From positions 4,936,583 to 5,000,582 of the forward strand of contig NZ_CP087880.1 in the NCBI RefSeq assembly GCF_021172065.1: DNA of 64,000 bases, in the 5' to 3' direction. This document shows, piece after piece, positions 7,240 through 16,561 of this stretch. Position numbers and translations under genes: made by a program. Position 1 is the stretch's first letter. Each line of letters opens with the position of its first letter. This DNA is from Pseudocitrobacter corydidari (GTDB lineage Bacteria; Pseudomonadota; Gammaproteobacteria; Enterobacterales; Enterobacteriaceae). The notes beneath the pieces are model-generated. The model was given only the letters and a program-made list of their open reading frames with translations. It made no database searches and was not told where the DNA came from.

Positions 7240-9975
7240 TTAGAAACTGTACTTCACGCCCAGCATGCCCTGGGTGTCGCTGTAACCGTTGTCGCCCAGT
7301 TGTTGGGCAACATTTCCCCACAGTTGTAGACGCTTGTTAATTTGCCCTTCAACGCCCACTTTCAGCTCGCCAACATTACGCGTGCCGCTGATATCATTGC
7401 TGATATCATCCATTTTCACGCGGTACGTGTCCGAATTGTAGATCCAGTTCGCTTCGACAAACGGCTGGAAGGTACGATCTTTCCCGTCGTCCAGTTTGTT
7501 GTTCCCCTGAAGATATGCTTTCACGCCGAGACGTGTTTGCAGATTACCGTCTGTTTTATCCGACACGCGAGTTCCGTTATGTTCGGTCAGACTATCGGCC
7601 TGCACGTCCATCCAGGTAAGCTGGAGTTTGGGTTGCAGCCAGTAGCTGGTGCGCTCATCGCTGCTTTCGCCGAGACGGAAGCTATATCCACTCTCAATTG
7701 AGGCGGTAACGCCATCGGCATCATACTTCTCGGTGGCGAGATCTTCGCCGGAGACCTTGTTATCAAACCAGTTGTAAAGCACCCAGCTGTCGACATAGAG
7801 ACCGGTTTTATCGAGCTCGTTGGCATACCAGGTGCCATAAAGCCCGGCGCTATAACCACTCACTTCGCCACGAGAAGAATATCCGGTCAGTCGTGAATGC
7901 GTGCGGCTTTTACTGTTGGCATAGCCCGCCATCAGGCCGAGGTGCAAACGGTCCTGACCGTTGCTGCTCCACTGCGCGATGTCACCACCAATCTGCAACA
8001 CATATCGATTACTCTGTGTGGAGAGTTGATCTGACCCATCTTTAAAACGAGTGTGTCCGCCGACGTTACGCATCCACAGGCTGGTCACTTTTTGCTCGCC
8101 GGTCAGCGCGTCGGTGTACTGGGTTTCCCCCAAACGATCGTGCAGGCGAGTATTAAACAGGGTGTTGTTGGCCATTGCGTTCGCGAGATAGCTGCCTGAT
8201 TCCGGGCGATACTGATGTTCACCTTCAGGTTGCGTTGGGATAGGGTCAACGGGCGGCACGGGGTCGACAGGCGGTAAAGGGTCAACCGGGTCGACAGGCG
8301 GTACAGGGTCAACCGGGTCGACAGGTGGTACAGGGTCAACCGGATCAACCGGTGGCACTGGGTCAACGGGATCAACCGGCGGTTTAGGATCGATAGGGTC
8401 AACAGGATCTACAGGTTTGACCGGATCCGGAATGGCTTCACTGGTGAGATACCAGTTCTGATTGTCGAGTTTGACAATATTGTAGTCATACCCGCCAGCG
8501 ACGATACGCCCCTCTTTGGCAAATGTGCCGTTTGATTCACCGGCGATATCGACAATGCGGATACCTTCAATGGTTTGCGCACCGGTGCCACCTGCATTGC
8601 TGATGCTGACGCGGGTGTCGCCCGCGGTATCGCCGAGTACGACCAGTTTGTCAGTGGCGGAGTTGTCATCGCCCAATACCGTGCGCAGCGCCAGTAACCC
8701 ATTGTCTGCGGTATAGTCGCCGTTAATGGTGAGCGTAGTCGGCGTAAATTCACCGCTAACTTCTCCAGAAGAGAGGGACGCGTTACCCGCCAGAACAAGA
8801 GAGTTGAGCGTCTGGTCGTGGCCGTTGAGATCCAACGTTCCGGCGCTGTCGACGACATAATCTGAATTGGCGCTAAAGGTATTCGCTACACCCGCACGCA
8901 GCGTGCCGTTTGCCACATGGGTGGTGCCCGTGTAGGTGTTAGCGCCGCTGAGGGTCGTAATGCCCGAACCAATCTGATTCACTTCCCCGTGGTTAACAAT
9001 GTTTGCCGCGAGCGTGAAATCTTCGCTGTTATGATTAAAGTTGAGAATCGCGGTACTGGTATCCCCCTCACGACCTAAAAGGATCACCGGCGCGTTGAGT
9101 GTGCCCGCTCCCTGTTCCGCTTCACCAGCTACGCCGCCTATATTGAGTATTCCTGTGGCCGTTGTGCTATAGCCTAATTGCAACTCTTTTCCCACATTGA
9201 CGGTTGCGCCATTACTGATGGTCAGCGTGCCAAACGCTGAATTTTCATCCGCACCGTAACCGCCAACGGTTAAATTTGAAGTGACATCAAGCGTTGACTG
9301 ATCACCGTCGACCAGCACTTCACCATGACCAGCCTGATTAAATTCTGGATAACCATTGAATCCTGATACCAGGCTTTTGGCTACGCTGAGGTGACCACCG
9401 TTGGTGATCGCAAGATACCCCGTTCCCTGATCGCCAACCATCGTCCACTGAGTATCAACCGATGAGTTTTCTCCGTCGATAATAACGACCCCTTCAGCCG
9501 CACTCGCGAACTCCCCGACTCTGAGTTCGCCGACGCCGGTGATCTGGCTCCCCTTTTCAACGAACAGGGTTCCTTTTCCGTCATATTTGCCTAACAAAAG
9601 ATAAGCACCGTTAACCGACCATCTGGCGCCATTGGTTAACGTTAAGGACCCCGTTGAGTTTGTACCGATGATATTGTCATTTATGTTTGGCGATTGAGTA
9701 TTGATTGCGCGATTATCAATAATCATGCTGCCATCGGTGTCTTTCCCGATAATCAGCGACTTAAACTGGTCCCATTCAGATTCAGTATTCTCTGTCGATG
9801 ATAGCGTAACGGAATTGTTTTCATTGATCGTGACGGTGATGTTGGTATCAACCGGCGTATAGGAAGCGAATAAATCGATATTATTAACGGCTCCTGCATT
9901 GGCCTGAGCTGAAAGTATCAGGGATACCACGAGTGCAATTTTTGACATTGGGTGAATCAGAGGATTAGGGCTCAT
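7240..9975 (-). CDS. Classical (type V) autotransporter outer-membrane protein
   Basis: A 911-residue surface protein. N-terminal signal peptide ([17 protein letters not shown], cleavage near residue 27), a passenger of Gly/Thr/Asn-rich beta-helix repeats (for example [38 protein letters not shown]), a passenger-associated repeat [15 protein letters not shown] near residue 350, a proline-rich linker of PVDP repeats (about 512-582) and a C-terminal autotransporter barrel (about 600-911) ending in LGVKYSF with the terminal Phe required for insertion. No protease or RGD motif is seen, so adhesion or aggregation is the likely role. Start ATG 9975 follows AAGGA. It is a single gene inserted between mutS and ygbA, an arrangement absent from E. 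coli K-12. Confidence 0.88.
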   Translation of the reverse strand: MSPNPLIHPMSKIALVVSLILSAQANAGAVNNIDLFASYTPVDTNITVTINENNSVTLSSTENTESEWDQFKSLIIGKDTDGSMIIDNRAINTQSPNINDNIIGTNSTGSLTLTNGARWSVNGAYLLLGKYDGKGTLFVEKGSQITGVGELRVGEFASAAEGVVIIDGENSSVDTQWTMVGDQGTGYLAITNGGHLSVAKSLVSGFNGYPEFNQAGHGEVLVDGDQSTLDVTSNLTVGGYGADENSAFGTLTISNGATVNVGKELQLGYSTTATGILNIGGVAGEAEQGAGTLNAPVILLGREGDTSTAILNFNHNSEDFTLAANIVNHGEVNQIGSGITTLSGANTYTGTTHVANGTLRAGVANTFSANSDYVVDSAGTLDLNGHDQTLNSLVLAGNASLSSGEVSGEFTPTTLTINGDYTADNGLLALRTVLGDDNSATDKLVVLGDTAGDTRVSISNAGGTGAQTIEGIRIVDIAGESNGTFAKEGRIVAGGYDYNIVKLDNQNWYLTSEAIPDPVKPVDPVDPIDPKPPVDPVDPVPPVDPVDPVPPVDPVDPVPPVDPVDPLPPVDPVPPVDPIPTQPEGEHQYRPESGSYLANAMANNTLFNTRLHDRLGETQYTDALTGEQKVTSLWMRNVGGHTRFKDGSDQLSTQSNRYVLQIGGDIAQWSSNGQDRLHLGLMAGYANSKSRTHSRLTGYSSRGEVSGYSAGLYGTWYANELDKTGLYVDSWVLYNWFDNKVSGEDLATEKYDADGVTASIESGYSFRLGESSDERTSYWLQPKLQLTWMDVQADSLTEHNGTRVSDKTDGNLQTRLGVKAYLQGNNKLDDGKDRTFQPFVEANWIYNSDTYRVKMDDISNDISGTRNVGELKVGVEGQINKRLQLWGNVAQQLGDNGYSDTQGMLGVKYSF
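8230..8430 (-). repeat. In-frame 27-bp tandem repeats coding a PVDPVDPVP linker
   Basis: About four near-identical 27-bp units, flanked by shorter PVDP versions, encode a proline/aspartate-rich stalk between passenger and barrel. Units differ by a few third-position changes. The length is a multiple of three, so changes in copy number would alter stalk length without breaking the frame. Confidence 0.8.
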
Positions 9976-10538
9976 CGCTTTTCCTTGCTCATAATAAATA
10001 TATTGTTTTTCAATTTAAAAAAACAAAGGCTCTGCAATCTGGATAGTAGTGATGGCAGGAATAAAATAAAAAATCGTTTAAGACACTACAATCATTAACG
10101 ATTAATAGGTTTTAACAATATAAGAATAATACGCGTGTGAAGAATGCTGGCGCAGTGATTAAAAATTTTTTGTTGTCACTTATCCACGGGGAGATAAAAA
10201 TCTTAAATCAGCGTCTTTTTTGTGTATGAGCAAGCGGCGAAAAGATTAGAAAAATAATTTAGTTGTCATGGGTGAATATTGGCGTGATTATTATTATCAC
10301 CATATTAATATGGATATGTGGGGCGAGAGCGTTTGATAATAATGTGCGTTTATTGATTAAAATCAAAAGTTGAAGAATTGATGATATAAGAAAAATAACA
10401 TGAGCATTAAGACAATGACAAGTTATTAATACGGTTTCATATTATTCGTTATACGACGCTGAATAACCGAATATCGATGCAAGCAGAAAATCGCGAACTG
10501 TCACTTTCGGGTAATGGTATGCACAATAGATAAGTTGT

Positions 10539-10554
10539 AAGATACATGCATCTT
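10539..10554 (+). promoter_or_regulatory. Candidate NsrR site upstream of ygbA
   Basis: AAGATACATGCATCTT is a near-palindrome that contains the NsrR half-site (reverse strand AAGATGCATGT). E. coli ygbA is a known NsrR target. It lies 17 bp before the start codon. The 596-bp gap 9976-10571 otherwise holds AT-rich sequence with the leaders of the autotransporter and ygbA and no further gene. Confidence 0.5.
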
Positions 10555-10571
10555 TTGTCGGGAGGGGCGCA

Positions 10572-10925
10572 ATGGCTGGAAAACGTATTGCTCGTGAGAA
10601 AAAAACGATTGAAAAAATGATCGCGCTTTACGAGAAACAGTGCCCGCAGGCTGTAGCTCAGAGCGGGCATTATGATGATCTTTTCGCGTATGCAGAAAAG
10701 CGCCTCGACAAGTGCGTGTTCGGTGAAGAAAAACCGGCCTGCAAACAGTGCCCGGTACACTGCTATCAGCCAGCAAAACGCGAAGAGATGAAGCAGATAA
10801 TGCGCTGGGCCGGGCCGCGAATGCTTTGGCGGCACCCGATTCTTACGGTCCGCCATCTGATTGATGACAAGCGCCCGGTGCCGGAACTACCTGAAAAATA
10901 CCGCAAGAAACCCAATGCGAAATAA
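10572..10925 (+). CDS. ygbA: YgbA, nitrosative-stress-induced protein
   Basis: A 117-residue cytoplasmic protein of the family called nitrous oxide-stimulated promoter family, found next to mutS/fhlA in E. coli. It has a conserved Cys set (CPQAVAQSGHYDD, CVFGEEKPACKQCPVHCYQPAKR) that could bind metal or an Fe-S cluster. In E. coli and relatives it belongs to the NsrR regulon and is induced by nitric oxide; its biochemical role is not settled. Start ATG 10572 follows GGGAGGGG. Its stop codon ends at 10925 and the opposite gene pflC ends at 10926, so the two genes touch tail to tail with no base between. Confidence 0.93.
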   Translation: MAGKRIAREKKTIEKMIALYEKQCPQAVAQSGHYDDLFAYAEKRLDKCVFGEEKPACKQCPVHCYQPAKREEMKQIMRWAGPRMLWRHPILTVRHLIDDKRPVPELPEKYRKKPNAK

Positions 10926-11801
10926 CTACCCGCCCATCACTACCCGATAACCGGCCTGTTCGATTTTCTCGCGCAGTGGGGCGATATCCTGCTCTGTTGG
11001 CGTTGTCACGCCCGCCATTTGCCACACTTTACTAAGCTGATGGTATTTCGGTTCACCGTACTGATGAAACGGTAGAAGGTGAATTTCCTGCACCGCGAGC
11101 GGGGCGAGGAACGCCAGGATCTGCGTCACGTTTTCGTCGTTCAACGTGAAGCCCGGGATCAGCGGCAGACGCGGGATGACCTTTATACCTGCTGCCAGCA
11201 GCTGGCGAAAGTTTTCCAGCACGCGTAGCTGGTTGATATTCAACACCTCGCGGGCGCGTTCGGCATCCATGATTTTTAAATCAAACAAGACTTCATCGCA
11301 GGCGCTGGCCAGCGGCAGCAACCGGCTGAACGATGCGTCACCTGCCGTTTCGATTGCCGTACGGATACCTAACTGGCGCAGGCGCTGCAAAAATTGAGTG
11401 GCAAATTCTGCCTGCATCAGTACTTCACCGCCCGAAAGCGTGACGCCCCCGCCCGATGCGCGAAAGAAAATATCATCTTTCAGCACATCGCGTTCCAGCT
11501 GTTCCAGCGTGACGTCGCGGCCAATATTTTCCCATGCGCCAGACGGGCACTCATCCGCATCCTGGCGGCAGCGAACGCAGCGCAGGCATTTGCTTTCGCG
11601 GCGCACGGTTTCGATTTTTGGCGACAGTGATTCCGGGTTAGCGCACCACGGGCAGCGGTGCGGGCAGCCTTTAAAAAAGACCACCGTACGGATGCCCTGG
11701 CCGTCGTTTAGCGAGTAACGCTGGATGTTAAAGATGCGCGCCGTGTCGGCGCGCGGCTCCATTACCTCATAGCTGATGCGCGGTGCGGCGGATAATGTCA
11801 T
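10926..11801 (-). CDS. pflC: Glycyl-radical enzyme activating enzyme PflC
   Basis: A radical-SAM activase of 291 residues (E. coli PflC 292). The motif FFKGCPHRCPWC holds the CxxxCxxC that binds the [4Fe-4S]/SAM site; a second Cys set KCLRCVRCRQDADEC follows; GGGVTLSGGE is the SAM-binding stretch. It would install the glycyl radical on the neighbouring PflD. The start at ATG 11801 is chosen over 11762 and 11828 because AAGGAG lies seven bases upstream and the N-terminus (MTLSAAPRISYEV) resembles E. coli PflC. It overlaps the end of pflD by 35 bp, so the two are translationally coupled. In E. coli K-12 pflDC sits elsewhere, with the frw genes. Confidence 0.92.
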   Translation of the reverse strand: MTLSAAPRISYEVMEPRADTARIFNIQRYSLNDGQGIRTVVFFKGCPHRCPWCANPESLSPKIETVRRESKCLRCVRCRQDADECPSGAWENIGRDVTLEQLERDVLKDDIFFRASGGGVTLSGGEVLMQAEFATQFLQRLRQLGIRTAIETAGDASFSRLLPLASACDEVLFDLKIMDAERAREVLNINQLRVLENFRQLLAAGIKVIPRLPLIPGFTLNDENVTQILAFLAPLAVQEIHLLPFHQYGEPKYHQLSKVWQMAGVTTPTEQDIAPLREKIEQAGYRVVMGG

Positions 11802-14064
11802 CCTGAATCTCCTTCGACAGCTCAACAAAGAAGGCGCTGTAGCCCGCCACGCGGACCACCAATCCGGCGAAATCCTGCGGGCGCTGCTGGGCTTCGCGCA
11901 GCATGTCGGCGTTGACTACGTTAAACTGCACGTGTTGCAACTTCAGTTTGGTAAAGGCGAGCAGGAAGTCCGAGAGTTTGTTCAGGCCGCCTTCGCCTTC
12001 CAGCGTCGCCGGGGTAAATTTCACGTTCAGCAGGGTCCCGTTAGAGAGCAAATAGTTATCCAGCTTGCTCACCGATTTCAGAACCGCCGTTGGCCCCTGG
12101 CAGTCCTGACCTAACATAGGCGACAACCCGCCATCCGCCAGCTGTTCCCCGGCAAAACGTCCGTCCGGGGTTGCGCCGACTACCGATCCCAGCGGTACGT
12201 GTGCCGAAACGGTGTAGGAACCCGGTGTAAATTGCCCCCCGCGCGGGTTGCGGTATTTTTCCACCTCTTTGCAGTAAAAACGCAGCAGATCGGCGCTGAT
12301 ATTATCCACTTCGTCGATATCGTTACCGTACTTCTCGAAGCGGTTAATCAGCCGCGCACGCACTTCTTTGCCCTCTGGTGTTTCGAAGTTGGCTTTCAGC
12401 ACCGCCAGCAGTTCGTCAAAACTCATCCGCTGCTGGTCAAAAACCATACCTTTCAGTGCATGTAGCGAGTCGCTCATATTGGCGATACCAATGCCCTGCA
12501 CGCCGGAGAAGTTGTAGCGCGCGCCGCCTTCGGTGATATCTTTGCCATTGGCAAGGCAGTCGCTGACAAACGATGAGAGCAGCGGCACCGGCGCCCAGTC
12601 GCGATGGCCGATATCGCAAATATTGCTGCCTTCAACCATTAACTTAATATAATGGCGGATCTTGTCGCGGATTTGCGCCTGCAAGCCCTCCCAGTTGATA
12701 TCCGGGTTGCCCTCGTTTTCATGCAGCACGATTTCCATCACCTTCAGCAGGTTAAACATAGCGATATCGTGTAGCCCGTAGGTGCGCCCGGGAATCGACA
12801 GCTCAACGCAGCCAACTACCGCGTAATCGCGCGCATCTTCCAGCGACACGCCACGGTTTAAAAATGCCGGAACCACCACTTCATCGTTAAAAATTTGCGG
12901 AATGCCGGTACCGAGGCGAATGGTCTCAGCGGTTTTACGCAGGAACGGGCGATCGATCAGTTCATTGACGCGCACGCCGAGGTTTGGCTGCGGCAGACGT
13001 ACGCTCTGGTAGGCGTCCAGACACATAAACGAAAGGGCATTGACGGCGCTGCGGCCATTCTCGGTTAAGCCGCCGAGCAGGGCGGTATAGCCTGTCGGGA
13101 AACCGGCAAAATAGCGGGCGCTGCTGGTGGAACGCAGCAGTACGATGTCGTTGCATTTCACCCACAGGGATTCCAGCAGTTCGCGCAGCGTTTGCGCGTC
13201 AACGCCACGGTTGAGCGAGGCCTGCCAGAAGGGCAGCATGTACTGATCGAAGCGGCCCAGCGATATTGAGCTGGCGTTGGATTCATACTGCAAAATGATG
13301 TTCATGTACCAGAACAGCTGGCAGGCCTGATGGAAATCCTCCGGGCGCTGTTCGGCGTTATGGCGGGATGTCGCGGCGATAGACAGCAGCTCCTGGCGAC
13401 GTCCGGCATCCGGGCACGCTGCGGCCAGGGTTTCCGCCAGTGCGGCATAGCGCAGAATATGGCGCTGCGCGGCTTCCAGCACAATCAATACTGCGGCATA
13501 AAAATGGTTTTCCCGCTGCTGAGTGCAGTGTGCTTTCATCTCTGAAATCAGCGCGGCGAGGCCGTTATTCAGCAGCCGCGGGTAGTCAATAATGATATGA
13601 CCCTGGCCTTTGTCTGTCTGGTTAACGCTGAAAATCTGTGTACCAACGGCGGTTTTTACCTCATCGGTCATCTGCCCGTTAATGAAATCTTTCATCGAGC
13701 GCTTTTCCCAGTACGGGAACAATTCTTCGCGATAGCAGCGCTTGTCGTCGTCGCTGATGACAAACCGATCCTGCGGGCGCGTCGGGAACTGATCGAGTTC
13801 TTTAAGCAACCAGTAAGGATCCATCTCCGGTGACATAATCCCGGCGCGCGGTTTAATCGTTCGATTGCCCGCAATCAGTTCGTCGTCGCGAATGCTGATG
13901 GCGACGTTATCCAGAATGTGCGCGGTGGCTTTCGCGCGGCGAATCATCACCGGCTCGCCTTCTGTCTGGCGATGGCTCTCGGTGTAGAGCAGGGCGCGCT
14001 CAAGTGAAATTTCACGTGGATGAGCGAAAAGGGCGTCTTTCAGGCGTTGAATGCGATGGGTCAT
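11767..14064 (-). CDS. pflD: Glycyl-radical enzyme PflD (formate acetyltransferase 2 family)
   Basis: A 765-residue glycyl-radical enzyme, same length as E. coli PflD and nearly collinear with it, ending in RRTAHQL. The radical Gly lies in VRVAGYSAFF near the C-terminus, and the active-site Cys in YAVVGCVELS. Classical pyruvate formate-lyase has two adjacent Cys; here there is one, followed by VE as in glycerol/diol dehydratase-type enzymes, so the annotated pyruvate formate-lyase activity is doubtful. Start ATG 14064 follows GAGGAG. The gap 14065-14198 should hold its promoter; no clear sigma-54 or FNR box is seen. Placement beside fhlA is unusual and suggests a link to anaerobic fermentation. 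Confidence 0.93.
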   Translation of the reverse strand: MTHRIQRLKDALFAHPREISLERALLYTESHRQTEGEPVMIRRAKATAHILDNVAISIRDDELIAGNRTIKPRAGIMSPEMDPYWLLKELDQFPTRPQDRFVISDDDKRCYREELFPYWEKRSMKDFINGQMTDEVKTAVGTQIFSVNQTDKGQGHIIIDYPRLLNNGLAALISEMKAHCTQQRENHFYAAVLIVLEAAQRHILRYAALAETLAAACPDAGRRQELLSIAATSRHNAEQRPEDFHQACQLFWYMNIILQYESNASSISLGRFDQYMLPFWQASLNRGVDAQTLRELLESLWVKCNDIVLLRSTSSARYFAGFPTGYTALLGGLTENGRSAVNALSFMCLDAYQSVRLPQPNLGVRVNELIDRPFLRKTAETIRLGTGIPQIFNDEVVVPAFLNRGVSLEDARDYAVVGCVELSIPGRTYGLHDIAMFNLLKVMEIVLHENEGNPDINWEGLQAQIRDKIRHYIKLMVEGSNICDIGHRDWAPVPLLSSFVSDCLANGKDITEGGARYNFSGVQGIGIANMSDSLHALKGMVFDQQRMSFDELLAVLKANFETPEGKEVRARLINRFEKYGNDIDEVDNISADLLRFYCKEVEKYRNPRGGQFTPGSYTVSAHVPLGSVVGATPDGRFAGEQLADGGLSPMLGQDCQGPTAVLKSVSKLDNYLLSNGTLLNVKFTPATLEGEGGLNKLSDFLLAFTKLKLQHVQFNVVNADMLREAQQRPQDFAGLVVRVAGYSAFFVELSKEIQDDIIRRTAHQL

Positions 14065-14198
14065 ACGGGGTGCTCCTCAGAACAGGTGATGTGTCTAAGG
14101 TAGGCAAATCAGGGGGGCGAAGACAGGAGACAATCTGGCGAAATACTGGATTATTGTACGCAGATTTTGAAAGTGAGATCTCTGTTTTGTCCTGTATT

Positions 14199-14230
14199 AA
14201 AAACACAGCGCCAATGATTTGGCGCTGTGT
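14199..14230 (-). terminator. Intrinsic terminator of fhlA
   Basis: ACACAGCGCC (14203-14212) and GGCGCTGTGT (14221-14230) form a 10-bp stem; on the minus strand it is followed by a run of five T. Confidence 0.85.
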
Positions 14231-14242
14231 ATGTTTGCGTGT

Positions 14243-16324
14243 CTAGGGGAGCAGTGCGTCTTTATCAATCCCCAGGCGTTTCATGCGTGACAGCAGCGTG
14301 GTGCGCTTCAGACCCAGCCTTTGCGCCGCGCCTTTTGGCCCGGCGACGACGCCGTTGGTCTCTTTCAGCACGCGGGTGATCAGCTGGAATTCATCTTCCC
14401 CGTCCATGGCGCAGGTCGCGGCTGGTGCGGGGGATTCATTAGGGGATAGGGTGACTTCCGGCAGCGACAGTTGCAGCACGCTGCCGCGCGTCAGCAGCAC
14501 GGCGCGCTCAATCACGTTCTCCAGTTCACGGACGTTACCCGGCCACTCCATACGTTCCAGGGTGCGCAGGGTTTCCGCCGGAATGCTGTCGATATTGCGC
14601 CCCAGACGGCGGGCGATTTTAAAGGTGAAGGCTTTCACCAGCAGCGGAATATCTTCCGGACGTTCGCGTAACGGTGGAAGGTGGATCGGGAAGACGTTCA
14701 ATCGATAATAGAGATCGCTACGAAATTCGCGATCGTTAACCATCTGTTTCAGATCGCGGTTGGTGGCGGCGATCAGACGCACATCGGTGCGGATCAGCTT
14801 ATTGCTGCCGAGGCGCTCAAACTCTTGCTCTTGCAAGACGCGTAGCAGTTTTGGCTGAAGTTCCACCGGCATGTCGCCCACTTCATCGAGGAACAGGGAG
14901 CTTTTATCGGCAAGTTCAAAACGACCAATGCGCTGCGTATTTGCGCCGGTAAACGCGCCGCGTTCGTGGCCAAAGAGGTCGCTTTCCAGCAACCCGGCTG
15001 GCATTGCGGCGCAGTTCATTTTCACCATCCGGCGACCGTTGCGGTTGCTGAGATTGTGGATGGCGCGGGCAATCAGCTCTTTCCCGGTGCCGGTTTCGCC
15101 GAGGATCAGCACCGTGCTGTCGCTTTGCGCCACCATTTCAACCTGCTTAAGCACGCTGTACATCGCTTCGCTGCGACCAATAATTTCGCCGAACTCGCTT
15201 TCAACATTGTTGAGCTGCTCAGTTAGCGCCAGGTTCTCATCCACCAGCCGCTCTTTTAGTCGATGAATTTCCTGATAGGCGAGAGCGTTATCTACCGCGA
15301 TGGCCACCCGTTCGGCAATCTGACGCAATAGCTTAAGGTTGGTAGCGGTAAAGACTTTTTCGTCGCACTGGGCCAGCTTCAGCACGCCCAGCATGGTGTT
15401 GCCCGACATCAGCGGCAGCAGGCACAGGGTTTGAATCTGGTTATCCCACATATCGAACAGCATGCGTTCGTAGGGGGCGAGCTTATCCTGCTCGCGCAGG
15501 TTGAGCATCAGCATCTCTTTGCTTTTAAACACGCGCTCGGTCAGCGTACCGGCTTCGCTCACTTCACTCTGATCGTGAACCGGGTCGTTCACATCCAGAT
15601 AGTGTGTCGAGTAGATGTTGAGTTTGCCTTTACGGTTGCTGCGCAGCACGATGCTGATGGCGTCGATGCGGAAGTAATAGTGGATCTCTTTGGCCACCGC
15701 GCTCACCAGGTCGTCCATATCCAGACGCGAGAGCACGGCGTTGGTGATAGCGACCAGAATGCGGAAGTTATCGCGTTCGTGGCACAGTAAGTCGTAATCG
15801 ACGTTGTTGGTGACGCGACTCTGAATTTGCTCGGTAACCACCGCGATAATCTGGGTGAAGGTTTGCAGCCGCTGATACTCTTTTTCCGTCCACGGCTGGT
15901 CGTTGTCACGAATAAATTCGCAGCCGCCGAAAATGCGTCCTTCCGCCGCCAGAGGCAGCAGGCTGTAGTGACCAAAGGGCGTATAAAGTTCACTGGCGGC
16001 GAGTTGCGGCCAGGTTTCACTGAATTCGCGATAGTCGCAGTGCAGGGCGTCCGGGCGCGAGAGCAGTCGACGCACCGGACCGTTAGCCAGCAGGCTGTCA
16101 TCATCGTAGGCAATGGGTTTCCCTGCTTCATGCGTCGCATGATAGCTGGCGCGATGATTGCCCGCCTGCAGCAGTACGATGGCCGCCCGATCTGCCAGTG
16201 CAGATTGCTTGACCAGTTGGGTCAGCGTTTCGCAAAGCGCCGCCAGATCGGGTTGTTGCAGAAGTGTCCGGGTGATATCGAACAGCCCTTGCTGACCGAG
16301 ATCGCCCATCGGTGTATACGACAT
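14243..16324 (-). CDS. fhlA: FhlA, formate-sensing sigma-54 activator
   Basis: A 693-residue transcription activator of the formate hydrogenlyase regulon. Two GAF-type sensory regions (about residues 1-170 and 200-345), then an AAA+ domain with [15 protein letters not shown] (about 408-422), GAFTGA (near 455, contact with sigma-54) and the Walker B SSLFLDEVGDMP, and a C-terminal helix-turn-helix (GPKGAAQRLGLKRTTLLSRMKRLG). Formate and ATP stimulate it; it binds upstream sites of hyp, hyc and hydN. It has its own terminator and is separated from hypE by a REP cluster, though in E. coli it is partly co-transcribed with hyp. Confidence 0.97.
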   Translation of the reverse strand: MSYTPMGDLGQQGLFDITRTLLQQPDLAALCETLTQLVKQSALADRAAIVLLQAGNHRASYHATHEAGKPIAYDDDSLLANGPVRRLLSRPDALHCDYREFSETWPQLAASELYTPFGHYSLLPLAAEGRIFGGCEFIRDNDQPWTEKEYQRLQTFTQIIAVVTEQIQSRVTNNVDYDLLCHERDNFRILVAITNAVLSRLDMDDLVSAVAKEIHYYFRIDAISIVLRSNRKGKLNIYSTHYLDVNDPVHDQSEVSEAGTLTERVFKSKEMLMLNLREQDKLAPYERMLFDMWDNQIQTLCLLPLMSGNTMLGVLKLAQCDEKVFTATNLKLLRQIAERVAIAVDNALAYQEIHRLKERLVDENLALTEQLNNVESEFGEIIGRSEAMYSVLKQVEMVAQSDSTVLILGETGTGKELIARAIHNLSNRNGRRMVKMNCAAMPAGLLESDLFGHERGAFTGANTQRIGRFELADKSSLFLDEVGDMPVELQPKLLRVLQEQEFERLGSNKLIRTDVRLIAATNRDLKQMVNDREFRSDLYYRLNVFPIHLPPLRERPEDIPLLVKAFTFKIARRLGRNIDSIPAETLRTLERMEWPGNVRELENVIERAVLLTRGSVLQLSLPEVTLSPNESPAPAATCAMDGEDEFQLITRVLKETNGVVAGPKGAAQRLGLKRTTLLSRMKRLGIDKDALLP

Positions 16325-16400
16325 TGATTAGCCCACAAACGTACCGTGAGGGTACGGAAAAAGAAAAAATTAGATTAATAGCAGGGCGGAACCTGCTTTT

Positions 16401-16548
16401 GTCGGGTGGCGCTGCGCTTACCCGACCTACAACGACCAAACCATCATGCCGGTGCACGGTGTCGGGTGGCGCTACGCTTACCCGACCGACAAAAGACCAA
16501 ACCCATGCACAGCTTACCCGTAGGCCGGGCAAGCGTAGCGCCCCCGGC
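16401..16548. repeat. Cluster of three REP elements
   Basis: Copies at 16401-16430 and 16461-16490 share GTCGGGTGGCGCT(G/A)CGCTTACCCGAC; a third at 16521-16548 (AGGCCGGGCAAGCGTAGCGCCCCCGGC) is inverted. They fill the hypE-fhlA gap and may stabilise mRNA or bind gyrase. Confidence 0.8.
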
Positions 16549-16561
16549 ACAACACGGGCAC

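Noticed and set aside
8230-8430. Possible CRISPR-like array
   Set aside because: The 27-bp units are adjacent without spacers and in frame; they code the proline-rich linker of the autotransporter.
10449-10856. 135-residue minus-strand frame
   Set aside because: Antisense to ygbA, no ribosome site, no homology recognised.
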